Of a DNA stretch of 64,000 nucleotides, positions 6,085-15,460 are shown in pieces. The notes under the pieces are model-generated. The model was given only the letters and a program-made list of their open reading frames with translations. It did not search any database and was not told the DNA's origin. Made by a program: the position numbers and the translations under genes. The first letter of the stretch is position 1. Every line of letters starts with the position of its first letter. Source of the stretch: Streptomyces syringium (GTDB taxonomy: Bacteria > Actinomycetota > Actinomycetes > Streptomycetales > Streptomycetaceae); contig NZ_JAGIOH010000001.1 of the NCBI RefSeq assembly GCF_017876625.1, positions 4,547,501 to 4,611,500 on the forward strand. Reading direction: 5' to 3'.

Positions 6085-8961
6085 ATGGCTGATCCCCTGG
6101 TTGATCACGAAGGACTGCCGGCCGCGCTCCGCGCCACCGTCCGTGGTCACGTCGACTTCGGCACCACCGCGCGTGCGTTGACCACCATGGACGCGTCGAA
6201 CTACCGCCGCGTCCCGCTCGGCGTCGTCGCCCCGAAGGACGCCGACGACGTCGCCGCAGCCCTCGCCGTGTGCCGGGAGCACGGGGTGCCGGTGGTGGCG
6301 CGCGGCGGCGGGACGTCGATCGCCGGGCAGGCCACGGGCGTGGGGGTGGTGCTGGACTTCACCCGGCACATGAACGCGATCGTCCGTATCGATCCGGACG
6401 CCCGTACGGCCGTCGTGCAGCCCGGCGTGGTTCTCGACGCGCTGCGGACGGCGGCGGGCGCGCACGGGCTGACCTTCGGGCCGGACCCGTCCACGCACGC
6501 CCGCTGCACGCTCGGCGGCATGATCGGCAACAACGCGTGCGGCGCCCATTCCGTGGCATGGGGGACCACCGCCGACAACGTACGCGCGCTGGACGTGCTC
6601 ACCTACGCCGGGGAACGGGTCCGGCTCGGGCAGGGGTGGGACGGCCTGCCGGCACGGCTCGCCGACGGCCTGCGGGCGCTGGTGGACGGCGGGTTGGCAC
6701 GGCTGCGGACCGGCTTTCCCGAGCTGCCCCGGCGCATCTCGGGGTACGCGCTGGACGCGCTGCTGCCCGAGCGGGGCACCGACGTGGCGCGGGCGTTCAC
6801 CGGCAGCGAGGGCACGCTCGGGGTGCTGACGGAAGCGACGCTCCGGCTCGTGGAGGCGCCCGGCGCGCGGGCGCTGGCGGTGCTCGGGTACGCCGACGAG
6901 AGTGCCGCCGCCGACGCGGCGCCCCTGCTGCTGCCGTACGGGCCGCTGACCGTCGAGGGCATGGCGGCCGACCTGGTGGGCGACGTCCCCGGGCTGCCGA
7001 AGGGCGGCGCGTGGCTGTTCGTCGAGGTCGGCGGGGCGACGCCGGACGAGGCGGCGGCCCACGCAGCCGCGCTGAGCCGGGCGGCGGTCGCGGACGGCGC
7101 GGCCGGGCACACCGTCGTCACGGACCCGCGCGGGCAGCGCGCCCTGTGGCGGGTGCGGGAGGACGCGGCCGGCATCGCGACCCGGATGGCCGACGGCAGC
7201 GAGGCCTGGCCGGGCTGGGAGGACTGCGCGGTACCACCCGCCCGGCTCGGCGCGTATCTGCGGGAATTCAGGGCCCTGTTGGCTCAGCACGGGCTGCGGG
7301 GTGCGCCGTACGGGCACTTCGGTGACGGGTGCGTGCACGTACGCATCGACTTCGATCTGCTCGGCGAGGCGGGGGTGCGCCGCTTCCGGGACTTCTCCGG
7401 CGACCTGGCCGATCTGGTGCTCGCGCACGGCGGCTCGCTCTCGGGCGAGCACGGCGACGGCCAGGCGCGGGCGGAACTGCTGCCCCGGATGTACGGGCCG
7501 GAGCTGGTGGCCCTCTTCGAGCGCGTCAAGGACCTGTGGGACCCGGCGGGCGGTCTGAACCCCGGCATCCTCGCCCGCCCGCACCGCCTGGACGAGAATC
7601 TGCGGTTCGCGGTGCTGCCCAGGCGGCCGGTGCCGGTGGAGTTCGGCTATCCGCACGACGGCGGGGACTTCACGGCGGCCGTGCGGCGGTGCGTGGGGGT
7701 GGCCAAGTGCAGGGAGACGTCGGCGGCCGGTACGGGGGTGATGTGCCCGTCGTACCGCGCGACGCGCGAGGAGCGGCACTCCACGCGCGGGCGCGCGCGC
7801 CTGCTGCACGAAATGCTCGCGGGCGAGCGGGGCGGGGTGATCACGGACGGCTGGCGCTCGGAGGAGGTGCGGGAGGCGCTCGACCTGTGCCTGTCGTGCA
7901 AAGGGTGCCGCAGCGACTGCCCGGTGGGGGTGGACATGGCCACGTACAAGGCGGAGTTCCTCCACCACCACTACGCGGGCCGGCTACGGCCCGCCGGGCA
8001 CTATGCGATGGGGTGGCTGCCGGTGTGGCTGCGGACGGTGGCGGCTGCCCGGCTCGGTTCAGTGATCAATGCGGGTTTTCGTGTCGGCCCGTTGGCTGCC
8101 CTTTCCAAGCGGGTCGCGGGTGTCGCTGCGGAGCGGGAGCTGCCGGAACTCGCTCCGGAGACGTTCATCCGCTGGCTGGCCGGGCGCGTACGGGCCCGGC
8201 ACGGCGACCGGCCCGAGGCCCGCTCCAGCGATCAGGTGGCCGTCCTGTGGCCGGACACCTTCACCAACCACCTCACCCCGTCCGTGGGGCGGGCCGCCGT
8301 CCGGGTGCTGGAGGCGGCGGGCAAGGAGATCGTGCTGCCCGGATCCAAGGGGCTGTGCTGTGGGCTGACCTGGGTCTCCACCGGTCAGCTGGATCACGCC
8401 CGCAAGGTCATGCGCCGAACTCTGGACCGCGTCGGACCGGCCCTGGGGCTCCCCCTTCTCGTCCTCGAACCGAGCTGCGCGGCCACTCTCCGCACCGACC
8501 TCCCGGAACTGCTTCCCGACGACCCGCGCGCCGCCGAACTCGCCGCGTCCGTCCGCACCTTCGCCCAGTACCTGGAGGAACACACACCCGACTGGGAGCC
8601 CCCGCGTCTCGACCGGCCCGTGGTCGGGCAGACGCACTGCCATCAGCACGCGGTCCTGGGCGACGCTGCCGAGCGCCGACTGCGGGAACGCGCCGGCCTG
8701 ACCGGCGAGTTGAGCGGCGGCTGCTGCGGTCTGGCCGGGAACTTCGGCTTCGAGCGGGGGCACTACGAGGTGTCGGTCGCGTGCGCGGAGGAGCAGTTGC
8801 TGCCCTCGGTGCGGGAGGCCCCGGAAGGGGCGGAGGTGCTGGCGGACGGGTTCTCCTGCCGGACCCAGCTCGAACAGCTCGCCGGGCGGCGCGGACGTCA
8901 CCTGGCGGAGGTCCTCGCGGAGGCGCTCGGCGCGACCGACGGTGAGGGCGGCCGAAAATAA
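6085..8961 (+). CDS. FAD-linked oxidase / 4Fe-4S oxidoreductase fusion (D-2-hydroxyacid dehydrogenase type)
   Basis: A 958-residue fusion. Residues about 40-210 form an FAD-binding-4 domain (VARGGGTSIAGQATG, GGMIGNNACG). Residues about 210-530 are the FAD-oxidase C-terminal domain, with HGDGQARAELLPRMYGPE. A ferredoxin-like region follows (CVGVAKCRE ... LCLSCKGCRSDCPVG), then two CCG cysteine-rich domains (GLCCGLTW, GGCCGLAGNFGFE). This is the architecture of YdiJ/Dld-type fused GlcD-GlcF proteins that oxidise D-lactate or other D-2-hydroxyacids and pass electrons to the quinone pool at the membrane face. The substrate is not determinable. It starts at ATG 6085. The downstream catabolic operon begins 133 bp later and may be separate. 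Confidence 0.9.
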   Translation: MADPLVDHEGLPAALRATVRGHVDFGTTARALTTMDASNYRRVPLGVVAPKDADDVAAALAVCREHGVPVVARGGGTSIAGQATGVGVVLDFTRHMNAIVRIDPDARTAVVQPGVVLDALRTAAGAHGLTFGPDPSTHARCTLGGMIGNNACGAHSVAWGTTADNVRALDVLTYAGERVRLGQGWDGLPARLADGLRALVDGGLARLRTGFPELPRRISGYALDALLPERGTDVARAFTGSEGTLGVLTEATLRLVEAPGARALAVLGYADESAAADAAPLLLPYGPLTVEGMAADLVGDVPGLPKGGAWLFVEVGGATPDEAAAHAAALSRAAVADGAAGHTVVTDPRGQRALWRVREDAAGIATRMADGSEAWPGWEDCAVPPARLGAYLREFRALLAQHGLRGAPYGHFGDGCVHVRIDFDLLGEAGVRRFRDFSGDLADLVLAHGGSLSGEHGDGQARAELLPRMYGPELVALFERVKDLWDPAGGLNPGILARPHRLDENLRFAVLPRRPVPVEFGYPHDGGDFTAAVRRCVGVAKCRETSAAGTGVMCPSYRATREERHSTRGRARLLHEMLAGERGGVITDGWRSEEVREALDLCLSCKGCRSDCPVGVDMATYKAEFLHHHYAGRLRPAGHYAMGWLPVWLRTVAAARLGSVINAGFRVGPLAALSKRVAGVAAERELPELAPETFIRWLAGRVRARHGDRPEARSSDQVAVLWPDTFTNHLTPSVGRAAVRVLEAAGKEIVLPGSKGLCCGLTWVSTGQLDHARKVMRRTLDRVGPALGLPLLVLEPSCAATLRTDLPELLPDDPRAAELAASVRTFAQYLEEHTPDWEPPRLDRPVVGQTHCHQHAVLGDAAERRLRERAGLTGELSGGCCGLAGNFGFERGHYEVSVACAEEQLLPSVREAPEGAEVLADGFSCRTQLEQLAGRRGRHLAEVLAEALGATDGEGGRK

Positions 8962-9093
8962 TGCAAGCACGCTTGCTTGTTTCTCTGGCCGCTGCCACGC
9001 TCTGACCGGGCACGCCGGATCGTTTACCGGTCCGCCAACTCGCCCTGCCCGCAAGGGCAAACGCACGAACATGCCCTTCGAGGGGAGCGCGGT

Positions 9094-9933
9094 GTGGTCG
9101 ACCCGGCGGAAGTGCTCGCGGACGTACTCGCGGACCTGCGGGCGGAAGGCGAGGAGCTGGACGCACTGGTGGGCGGGCTGGCCGCCGGGGACTGGCAGCG
9201 GGCGACGCCCGCCCCCGGATGGACCGTCGCGCACCAGATCGCCCACCTGGCGTGGACCGACGAGCGGGCCGCACGGTCCGCCGCCGCCCCCGAGGGCTTC
9301 GCCCGGGAGGCCGAGAAGGCCCTCGCGTCGCCGGAGACCTTCGTCGACGAGGCCGCGCGGGCCGGGGCCGGGGCGCCGCCCGGCGAGCTGCTGGCGCGGT
9401 GGCGCGCCGGGCGCGCCGAGCTGGCCCGGACGCTGGCGGCGATGCCGACGGGGGCCAAGCTGCCCTGGTACGGGACGGCCATGAGCACCACCTCCATGGC
9501 GACCGGCCGGCTGATGGAGACCTGGGCGCACGGCCAGGACGTCGCCGACGCGCTGGGCGCCCGGCGCGTCCCGACGGACCGGCTGCGGCACGTGGCGCGG
9601 ATGGGAGTGCGGGCCCGGGACTACGCGTACGCGGTGCGCGGGCTCCCGCTGCCGACGGAGGCATTCCGCGTCGAACTCCTCGCCCCCGACGGGCGGACCC
9701 TGTGGACGTACGGGCCGGGCGACGCGGCCCAGCGCGTCACCGGCCCCGCCCTGGACTTCTGTCTGCTGGCCACCCAGCGCGCCCACCGCGCCGACCTCGC
9801 CCTCCGGGCGACCGGCCCCGACGCGGACCGCTGGCTGGACATCGCCCAGGCCTTCGCGGGCCCGCCGGGCGCCGGCCGCGAGCCCGGGGGCCGCGAGTCC
9901 GCTGTCCGCGAGCCCGGGGGAGGCGGCCGGTGA
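9094..9933 (+). CDS. TIGR03084-like metal-binding protein, mycothiol-dependent isomerase fold
   Basis: A 279-residue member of the DinB/MDMPI superfamily. The N-terminal four-helix bundle carries PAPGWTVAHQIAHLAWTDER and SMATGRLMETWAHGQDVADAL, whose His and Glu residues form the metal site in mycothiol-dependent maleylpyruvate isomerase relatives. A smaller C-terminal domain follows. The GTG at 9094 has GAGGGGAGC upstream; the frame extends further 5' but without family resemblance. It is the first gene of the catabolic operon and overlaps the AtuA-like gene by 4 bp, so it probably handles an intermediate of the same pathway. The last 20 residues are a low-complexity tail. Confidence 0.82.
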   Translation: MVDPAEVLADVLADLRAEGEELDALVGGLAAGDWQRATPAPGWTVAHQIAHLAWTDERAARSAAAPEGFAREAEKALASPETFVDEAARAGAGAPPGELLARWRAGRAELARTLAAMPTGAKLPWYGTAMSTTSMATGRLMETWAHGQDVADALGARRVPTDRLRHVARMGVRARDYAYAVRGLPLPTEAFRVELLAPDGRTLWTYGPGDAAQRVTGPALDFCLLATQRAHRADLALRATGPDADRWLDIAQAFAGPPGAGREPGGRESAVREPGGGGR

Positions 9934-11624
9934 TCGTGCCGCGCCCCCTCCTCATCGGCAATGCCTCCGGCTTCTACGGCGACCGCTTCGACGCCCTGCG
10001 CGAGATGCTGACCGGTGGTCCGCTCGACGTGCTGACCGGTGACTACCTCGCCGAACTCACCATGCTCATCCTCGGCCGGGACCGGCTGAAGGACCCCGGC
10101 CTCGGGTACGCGAAGACCTTCCTCGCACAGTTGGAGGAAGGGCTCGGGCTGGCCGCCGACCGGGGTGTCAAGATCGTCACCAACGCGGGCGGGCTCAACC
10201 CCGCCGGTCTCGCCCGGCGGATCGGCGAGCTGGCGGAACGCGTCGGTGTGCCCGTCCGGGTCGCGCACGTCACCGGCGACGATCTGCTGGGGGAGCGCGA
10301 CTGGGGTACGGGTGTGCTCACCGCCAACGCCTACCTCGGCGGCGCCGGGATCGCCGCGTGTCTGCGGGCCGGTGCGGATGTCGTCGTGACCGGCCGGGTC
10401 ACCGACGCCGCCCTGGTCACGGGGCCCGCCACCGCCCACTTCGGCTGGACCGCCGCCGACCTCGACCCCCTCGCGGGCGCGGTCGTCGCCGGGCACGTAC
10501 TCGAGTGCGGCGCGCAGGCCACCGGCGGCAACTACTCCTTCTTCCAGGAGCACGACGGCCGCCGCCCCGGCTTCCCCCTCGCCGAGATCCACGCCGACGG
10601 CTCGGCCGTCATCACCAAGCACCCCGGCACCGGCGGTGCCGTCACCGTCGGCACGGTCACCGAGCAACTGCTGTACGAGACGTCCGGCCCCCGCTACCTC
10701 GGGCCCGACGTCACGGCCCGGCTGGACACCGTCCGGCTGACCCCCGACGGCCCGGACCGGGTGCGGATCTGCGGGGTGCGCGGCGAGGCACCGCCGCCGA
10801 CACTCAAGGCCGGGCTGACCCGGGTCGGCGGCTTCCGCAACGAGGTCGTCTTCGTGCTGACCGGCCTCGGCATCGAGGCCAAGGCGCGGCTGGTGCGCGA
10901 CCAGTTCGAGGCCGTCTTCGCGAAGGCCCGGCCCGCCGAGGCCCGGTGGACCCTCGCCCGTACGGACCGGGCCGACGCACCCGTACAGGAGGAGGCGAGC
11001 GCGCTGCTGCGGCTCGTCGTACGCGACCGGGACCCGGAGGCCGTGGGCCGGGCCGTCGCCGCCGCCGTGGAACTGGCCCTCTCCAGCTACCCCGGCTTCC
11101 ACCTCACCGCCCCGCCCGGCAAGGGCGCGCCCTACGGCGTCTTCGAGGCCGCGTACGTGGACGCGGGCGATGTGCCGCACACCGCCGTCCTTCCGGACGG
11201 GACGTGTGTTCCCGTTCTGCCGCCTGCGCCTGCCGTCATTCCTGCCACTGTGCTGGGTGAAGCGACGCTTCCTCCTCCTCTTCCCGCCTGCCCCACCCGC
11301 CGTGCCCCCCTCGGGCTCGTCGCCGGGGCCCGCAGCGGCGACAAGGGCGGCAGCGCGAACGTCGGAGTGTGGGTGCGCACCGACGACGCCTGGCGGTGGC
11401 TCGTGCACGAGCTGACGGTGCCGCGATTCGTCGAACTGCTCCCCGAAGTGGGCCGGTTCGCCGTTACGCGGCATCTGCTGCCGAACCTCCGCGCGCTCAA
11501 CTTCACCGTCGACGGGCTGCTCGGCGACGGCGTCGCCTCCCAGGCGCGCTTCGACCCGCAGGCCAAAGCGGTGGGCGAATGGCTGCGCTCCCGCCATCTG
11601 GAGATACCGGAGGTGCTGCTGTGA
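9930..11624 (+). CDS. AtuA-like acyclic terpene utilisation protein (DUF1446)
   Basis: A 564-residue protein with the N-terminal AtuA/DUF1446 signature: LLIGNASGFYGDRFDAL, VKIVTNAGGLNP, DVVVTGRVTDAALVTGPA and ATGGNYSFFQE. The C-terminal region (ARSGDKGGSANVGVWVRTDDAW) matches the conserved small domain often fused to it. In Pseudomonas, AtuA is essential for growth on citronellol and geraniol, though its biochemical step is unresolved. It starts at GTG 9930 inside the stop of the previous gene (GTGA overlap). The next gene, a carboxylase beta subunit, overlaps by 4 bp, giving tight translational coupling. Confidence 0.88.
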   Translation: MIVPRPLLIGNASGFYGDRFDALREMLTGGPLDVLTGDYLAELTMLILGRDRLKDPGLGYAKTFLAQLEEGLGLAADRGVKIVTNAGGLNPAGLARRIGELAERVGVPVRVAHVTGDDLLGERDWGTGVLTANAYLGGAGIAACLRAGADVVVTGRVTDAALVTGPATAHFGWTAADLDPLAGAVVAGHVLECGAQATGGNYSFFQEHDGRRPGFPLAEIHADGSAVITKHPGTGGAVTVGTVTEQLLYETSGPRYLGPDVTARLDTVRLTPDGPDRVRICGVRGEAPPPTLKAGLTRVGGFRNEVVFVLTGLGIEAKARLVRDQFEAVFAKARPAEARWTLARTDRADAPVQEEASALLRLVVRDRDPEAVGRAVAAAVELALSSYPGFHLTAPPGKGAPYGVFEAAYVDAGDVPHTAVLPDGTCVPVLPPAPAVIPATVLGEATLPPPLPACPTRRAPLGLVAGARSGDKGGSANVGVWVRTDDAWRWLVHELTVPRFVELLPEVGRFAVTRHLLPNLRALNFTVDGLLGDGVASQARFDPQAKAVGEWLRSRHLEIPEVLL

Positions 11625-13222
11625 CCCTGCTGGCGTCGGGGCTCGACCCGTCGAGCCCCGAGTACACGGCCAACCGCACGACGATGCTGGCGAAACTGGC
11701 CGAGCTCGACGCCGCGCACGCCCAGGCCGTCGCCGGGGGAGGTGAGAAGTACGCCGCCCGGCACCGCGCGCGCGGCAAGCTCCTCGCGCGCGAACGCATC
11801 GAGCTCCTCCTCGACCCCGACACGCCCTTCCTCGAGCTGTCGCCCCTCGCCGCCTGGGGCAGCGACTACGCCGTCGGCGCGGCCCTCGTCACCGGCATCG
11901 GCGTCATCGAAGGCGTCGAGTGCGTCGTCACGGCCAACGACCCGACCGTACGCGGTGGCGCCAGCAACCCCTGGACGCTGAAGAAGGCCCTGCGCACCAA
12001 CGAGATCGCCTACGCCAACCGGCTCCCGTGCGTCAGCCTCGTCGAGTCCGGCGGCGCGGATCTGCCCAGCCAGAAAGAGATCTTCATCCCCGGTGGCGCG
12101 CTGTTCCGGGACCTGACGCGGCTGTCCGCCGCCGGGATCCCGACCGTCGCGGTGGTCTTCGGGAACTCGACGGCGGGCGGGGCGTACGTTCCCGGGATGT
12201 CCGACCACGTGATCATGGTCAAGGACCGGGCGAAGGTCTTCCTCGGCGGGCCGCCGCTGGTGAAGATGGCGACCGGCGAGGAGTCCGACGACGAATCGCT
12301 CGGCGGAGCGGACATGCACGCGCGCGTGTCGGGCCTCGCCGACTACTTCGCCGTCGACGAGAGTGACGCGCTGCGGCAGGCCCGGCGGGTGGTGGCCAGG
12401 CTGAACTGGCGTAAGGCTCATCCTGATCCGGGTTGTCCTGTCGAGCCTCCCCGGTACGAGGAGGAGGAGCTGCTTGGTGTCGTGCCCGGTGATCTGAAGG
12501 TTCCCTTCGACCCCCGCGAAGTCGTCGCCCGCATCGTGGACGGCTCGGACTTCGACGAGTTCAAGCCCCTGTACGGAGCCAGTCTGGCGACCGGATGGGC
12601 TCGCCTGCACGGCTACCCGGTGGGCGTGCTGGCCAACGCCCAGGGCGTCCTCTTCAGCGCCGAGTCGCAGAAGGCCGCGCAGTTCATCCAGCTCGCCAAC
12701 CAGCGGGACATTCCGCTGGTCTTCCTCCACAACACCACCGGCTACATGGTCGGCCGCGACTACGAGCAGGGCGGCATCATCAAGCACGGCGCGATGATGA
12801 TCAACGCGGTGTCGAACTCGCGCGTGCCGCACCTGTCCGTCCTCATGGGCGCGTCCTACGGGGCCGGGCACTACGGGATGTGCGGGCGGGCCTACGACCC
12901 GCGCTTCCTCTTCGCCTGGCCCAGCGCCAAGTCCGCCGTCATGGGACCGCAGCAGCTCGCCGGGGTGCTGTCGATCGTCGCGCGCGGGTCCGCCGCCGCG
13001 AAGGGGCAGCCGTACGACGAGGAGGCCGACGCCGGGCTGCGGGCCGTGGTCGAGGCGCAGATCGAGTCGGAGTCCCTGCCGATGTTCCTCTCCGGCCGGC
13101 TGTACGACGACGGGGTCATCGACCCGCGTGATACGCGGACCGTGCTGGGGCTGTGCCTGTCCGCGATCCACACGGCGCCCGTCGAAGGTGCGCGCGGTGG
13201 CTTCGGTGTCTTCCGGATGTGA
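11621..13222 (+). CDS. Acyl-CoA carboxylase carboxyltransferase (beta) subunit, MCC/GCC type
   Basis: A 533-residue carboxyltransferase with both crotonase-like halves. The N-terminal half includes VESGGADLPSQKEIFIPGG and GNSTAGGAYVPGMSDH. The C-terminal half includes FLHNTTGYMVGRDYEQGGIIKHG and GASYGAGHYGMCGRAYDPRF. These strings are typical of methylcrotonyl-CoA and geranyl-CoA carboxylases rather than propionyl-CoA carboxylase. It transfers CO2 from carboxybiotin on the alpha subunit to the gamma carbon of an unsaturated acyl-CoA. The GTG start overlaps the AtuA stop by 4 bp; the alpha subunit begins 6 bp after its stop. MCC versus GCC cannot be settled from motifs alone. Confidence 0.92.
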   Translation: MTLLASGLDPSSPEYTANRTTMLAKLAELDAAHAQAVAGGGEKYAARHRARGKLLARERIELLLDPDTPFLELSPLAAWGSDYAVGAALVTGIGVIEGVECVVTANDPTVRGGASNPWTLKKALRTNEIAYANRLPCVSLVESGGADLPSQKEIFIPGGALFRDLTRLSAAGIPTVAVVFGNSTAGGAYVPGMSDHVIMVKDRAKVFLGGPPLVKMATGEESDDESLGGADMHARVSGLADYFAVDESDALRQARRVVARLNWRKAHPDPGCPVEPPRYEEEELLGVVPGDLKVPFDPREVVARIVDGSDFDEFKPLYGASLATGWARLHGYPVGVLANAQGVLFSAESQKAAQFIQLANQRDIPLVFLHNTTGYMVGRDYEQGGIIKHGAMMINAVSNSRVPHLSVLMGASYGAGHYGMCGRAYDPRFLFAWPSAKSAVMGPQQLAGVLSIVARGSAAAKGQPYDEEADAGLRAVVEAQIESESLPMFLSGRLYDDGVIDPRDTRTVLGLCLSAIHTAPVEGARGGFGVFRM

Positions 13223-13228
13223 GGTTTC

Positions 13229-15460
13229 GTGCCCGTGATCCGCTCTGTGCTCGTCGCCAACCGTGGCGAGATCGCCCGTCGTGTCTTCCGTACCTGCCGG
13301 TCGCTCGGCATCGGCACGGTGGCCGTGTACTCCGACGCCGACGCGTCCGCCGCGCATGTCCGCGAGGCGGACGCCGCCGTCCGGCTGCCGGGGGCGGCGC
13401 CGGCCGATACGTATCTGCGGGGCGAGCTGGTGGTACGGGCCGCGCTCGCGGCGGGGGCGGACGCGGTGCACCCCGGGTACGGGTTCCTGTCCGAGGACGC
13501 GGGGTTCGCGGCGGCGGTGGCCGACGCGGGGCTGGTGTGGATCGGGCCGCCGCCGTCGGCGATCTCGGCGATGGCGTCGAAGACGCGGGCGAAGTCGCTG
13601 ATGGCGGCGGCGGGGGTGCCGTTGCTTTCGTCCGTGGATCCGGCTTCGGTCTCCGCCGCGGATTTGCCTTTGCTGGTGAAGGCCTCCGCCGGTGGGGGTG
13701 GGCGGGGGATGCGGGTTGTTCGTGAAGTCGGTCAGTTGGGGCGTGAGTTGGACTCCGCTCGGGGCGAGGCTGCTGCTGCGTTCGGTGACGGTTCTGTCTT
13801 CGTCGAGCCGTACGTCGAGGGCGGGCGGCATGTGGAGGTGCAGATCCTCGCCGACGCGCACGGGACGGTGTGGACGTTGGGGACGCGTGACTGCTCGCTT
13901 CAGCGCCGGCATCAGAAGGTGGTGGAGGAGGCGCCGGCGCCCGGGCTGTCGGAGGGGCTGCGGGAGACTTTGCGCTCGGCTGCTGTTGCGGCGGCTTTGG
14001 CCGTCGATTATCGGGGGGCCGGGACGGTTGAGTTTCTTGTGGCGCCGGGTGGGCGGGCGTTCTTTCTGGAGATGAACACCCGGCTTCAGGTCGAGCACCC
14101 AGTGACGGAATGCGTGTACGGGGTGGACTTGGTGGCGCTCCAGATCCGGGTCGCGGAGGGGTACGCGCTGGGTGCGCCGCCTTCGCCGGTGGGACATGCG
14201 GTGTCGGCTCGGCTGTACGCGGAGGATCCGGCGCGGTCGTGGCGGCCTTGGGCGGGTGTGGTGCACCGGCTGTCGGTGGGGGCCGGTGCGTCCGGGGTCC
14301 GGCGCCGGGGCCTCCGGGGCGGGGGTCCGGGACCGTATATTTACGGGCCCGCGAGCCAAAATGTGTCGAGCACCCCGCACTTGGGCCCGCAAATACACGT
14401 CAGCGTCCCGGACCCCCACCCCTGCGACCCCGTCACCTCCCGTGGTGTCCCGACTGCCGGTGGCGTGGAGCCCCGCTTGGACGGCCAGATCGATCGTACG
14501 GGCCTTCCCTCGGCCCTTGGCGGCGCCACTGGTCTGCGTGTTGATTCCGGTGTCGAGGACGGGGATGTTGTCGGTGTTCACTACGACTCCATGCTCGCCA
14601 AGGTCATTGCTTGGGCTCCCACGCGGGACGAAGCCGTTCGGCGTCTCGCCCACGAGCTGGAGCGGGCCCGTATTCATGGGCCCGTGACCAACCGCTCGCT
14701 GCTCGTGCGGTCCCTCCGGCACCCGGAGTTCCTTGCGGGGGAGATGGACACCGGGTTCTACGAGCGGCATCTCCCGGCCCTGACCGAGCCTGACAGCCAG
14801 GCGGACCGGCGGCTCGCCGCCCTGGCCGCTGCCCTCGCCGATGCGGCCGCGCGGCGTGTGGGGGGCCCGGGGGTGCAACCCCCGGATCACAAGGGCGGGT
14901 GGGTGGGAGAGACGTCCGTACCGCACCGCATCGGCGGCTGGCGCAACGTTCCCTCACAGCCGCAGGTCAAGCGCTATCGCGTCGGCGATGACGCGATCGA
15001 GATCCGGTATCGCCTGGGGCGCGACGGGCTCGTCGCGGACGGGTTCGACGGGGTTCGGCTGGTGGCCGCCGCGCCCGAGTGTGTCGTTCTCGACGTGGGT
15101 GGGGTTCGGCGTGCCTTCGAGGTGGCTGTCCACTCCGGTGGAGACGTTTACGTCGACTCCTCTGTTGGTGCCTTCGCCCTCACCGCCCTGGCCCGCTTTC
15201 CCGACCCCACCACCCGCACCGCGCCCGGGTCACTGCTCGCCCCCATGCCCGGCACCGTCGTGCGGGTCGCGGACGGGGTCGCGGTGGGGAAGCCCGTACA
15301 GGCCGGGCAGCCGTTGCTGTGGTTGGAGGCGATGAAGATGGAGCACCGCGTCGTCTCGCCCGCCGACGGCACGCTCACCGCCCTGCACGCCGTCCCCGGT
15401 CGTCAGGTCGAGGTCGGAGCCCTGCTCGCCGTCGTCACCACCGAGGAGACCACGCCATGA
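13229..15460 (+). CDS. Acyl-CoA carboxylase biotin carboxylase/BCCP (alpha) subunit with in-frame insertions
   Basis: A 743-residue alpha subunit. The biotin carboxylase domain runs from VLVANRGEIARRVFRTCRSL through the glycine-rich ATP loop KASAGGGGRGM and EMNTRLQVEHPVTE. The C-terminal biotinyl domain carries the acceptor lysine in LEAMKMEH. About 80 extra residues (14290-14530) interrupt the biotin carboxylase C-terminal subdomain just before GLRVDSG, whose Arg corresponds to the catalytic Arg338 of E. coli BC. The insert contains a palindromic element. A second short extra segment (about 14865-14935) lies in the linker. The frame stays open, so activity may persist. It starts at GTG 13229 after GAGG and overlaps the dehydrogenase by 4 bp. 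Confidence 0.9.
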   Translation: MPVIRSVLVANRGEIARRVFRTCRSLGIGTVAVYSDADASAAHVREADAAVRLPGAAPADTYLRGELVVRAALAAGADAVHPGYGFLSEDAGFAAAVADAGLVWIGPPPSAISAMASKTRAKSLMAAAGVPLLSSVDPASVSAADLPLLVKASAGGGGRGMRVVREVGQLGRELDSARGEAAAAFGDGSVFVEPYVEGGRHVEVQILADAHGTVWTLGTRDCSLQRRHQKVVEEAPAPGLSEGLRETLRSAAVAAALAVDYRGAGTVEFLVAPGGRAFFLEMNTRLQVEHPVTECVYGVDLVALQIRVAEGYALGAPPSPVGHAVSARLYAEDPARSWRPWAGVVHRLSVGAGASGVRRRGLRGGGPGPYIYGPASQNVSSTPHLGPQIHVSVPDPHPCDPVTSRGVPTAGGVEPRLDGQIDRTGLPSALGGATGLRVDSGVEDGDVVGVHYDSMLAKVIAWAPTRDEAVRRLAHELERARIHGPVTNRSLLVRSLRHPEFLAGEMDTGFYERHLPALTEPDSQADRRLAALAAALADAAARRVGGPGVQPPDHKGGWVGETSVPHRIGGWRNVPSQPQVKRYRVGDDAIEIRYRLGRDGLVADGFDGVRLVAAAPECVVLDVGGVRRAFEVAVHSGGDVYVDSSVGAFALTALARFPDPTTRTAPGSLLAPMPGTVVRVADGVAVGKPVQAGQPLLWLEAMKMEHRVVSPADGTLTALHAVPGRQVEVGALLAVVTTEETTP
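14321..14417. repeat. Palindromic MITE/REP-like element inserted in the carboxylase alpha gene
   Basis: Outer arms share a perfect 13-bp inverted repeat GGGGGTCCGGGAC. Inner arms CGTATATTTACGGGCCC and its partner match at 15 of 17 positions, with a small bulge on the right arm. They enclose a loop of about 30 nt. The element is conspicuously AT-richer than its surroundings. No transposase is encoded. It sits within the roughly 240-bp segment foreign to the carboxylase family. The mobility is inferred. Confidence 0.55.

Noticed and set aside
15079..15456. N-terminal extension of the acyl-CoA dehydrogenase
   Set aside because: The extension lies entirely within the carboxylase alpha gene and encodes Arg-rich sequence; ATG 15457 gives the family N-terminus and a 4-bp overlap.
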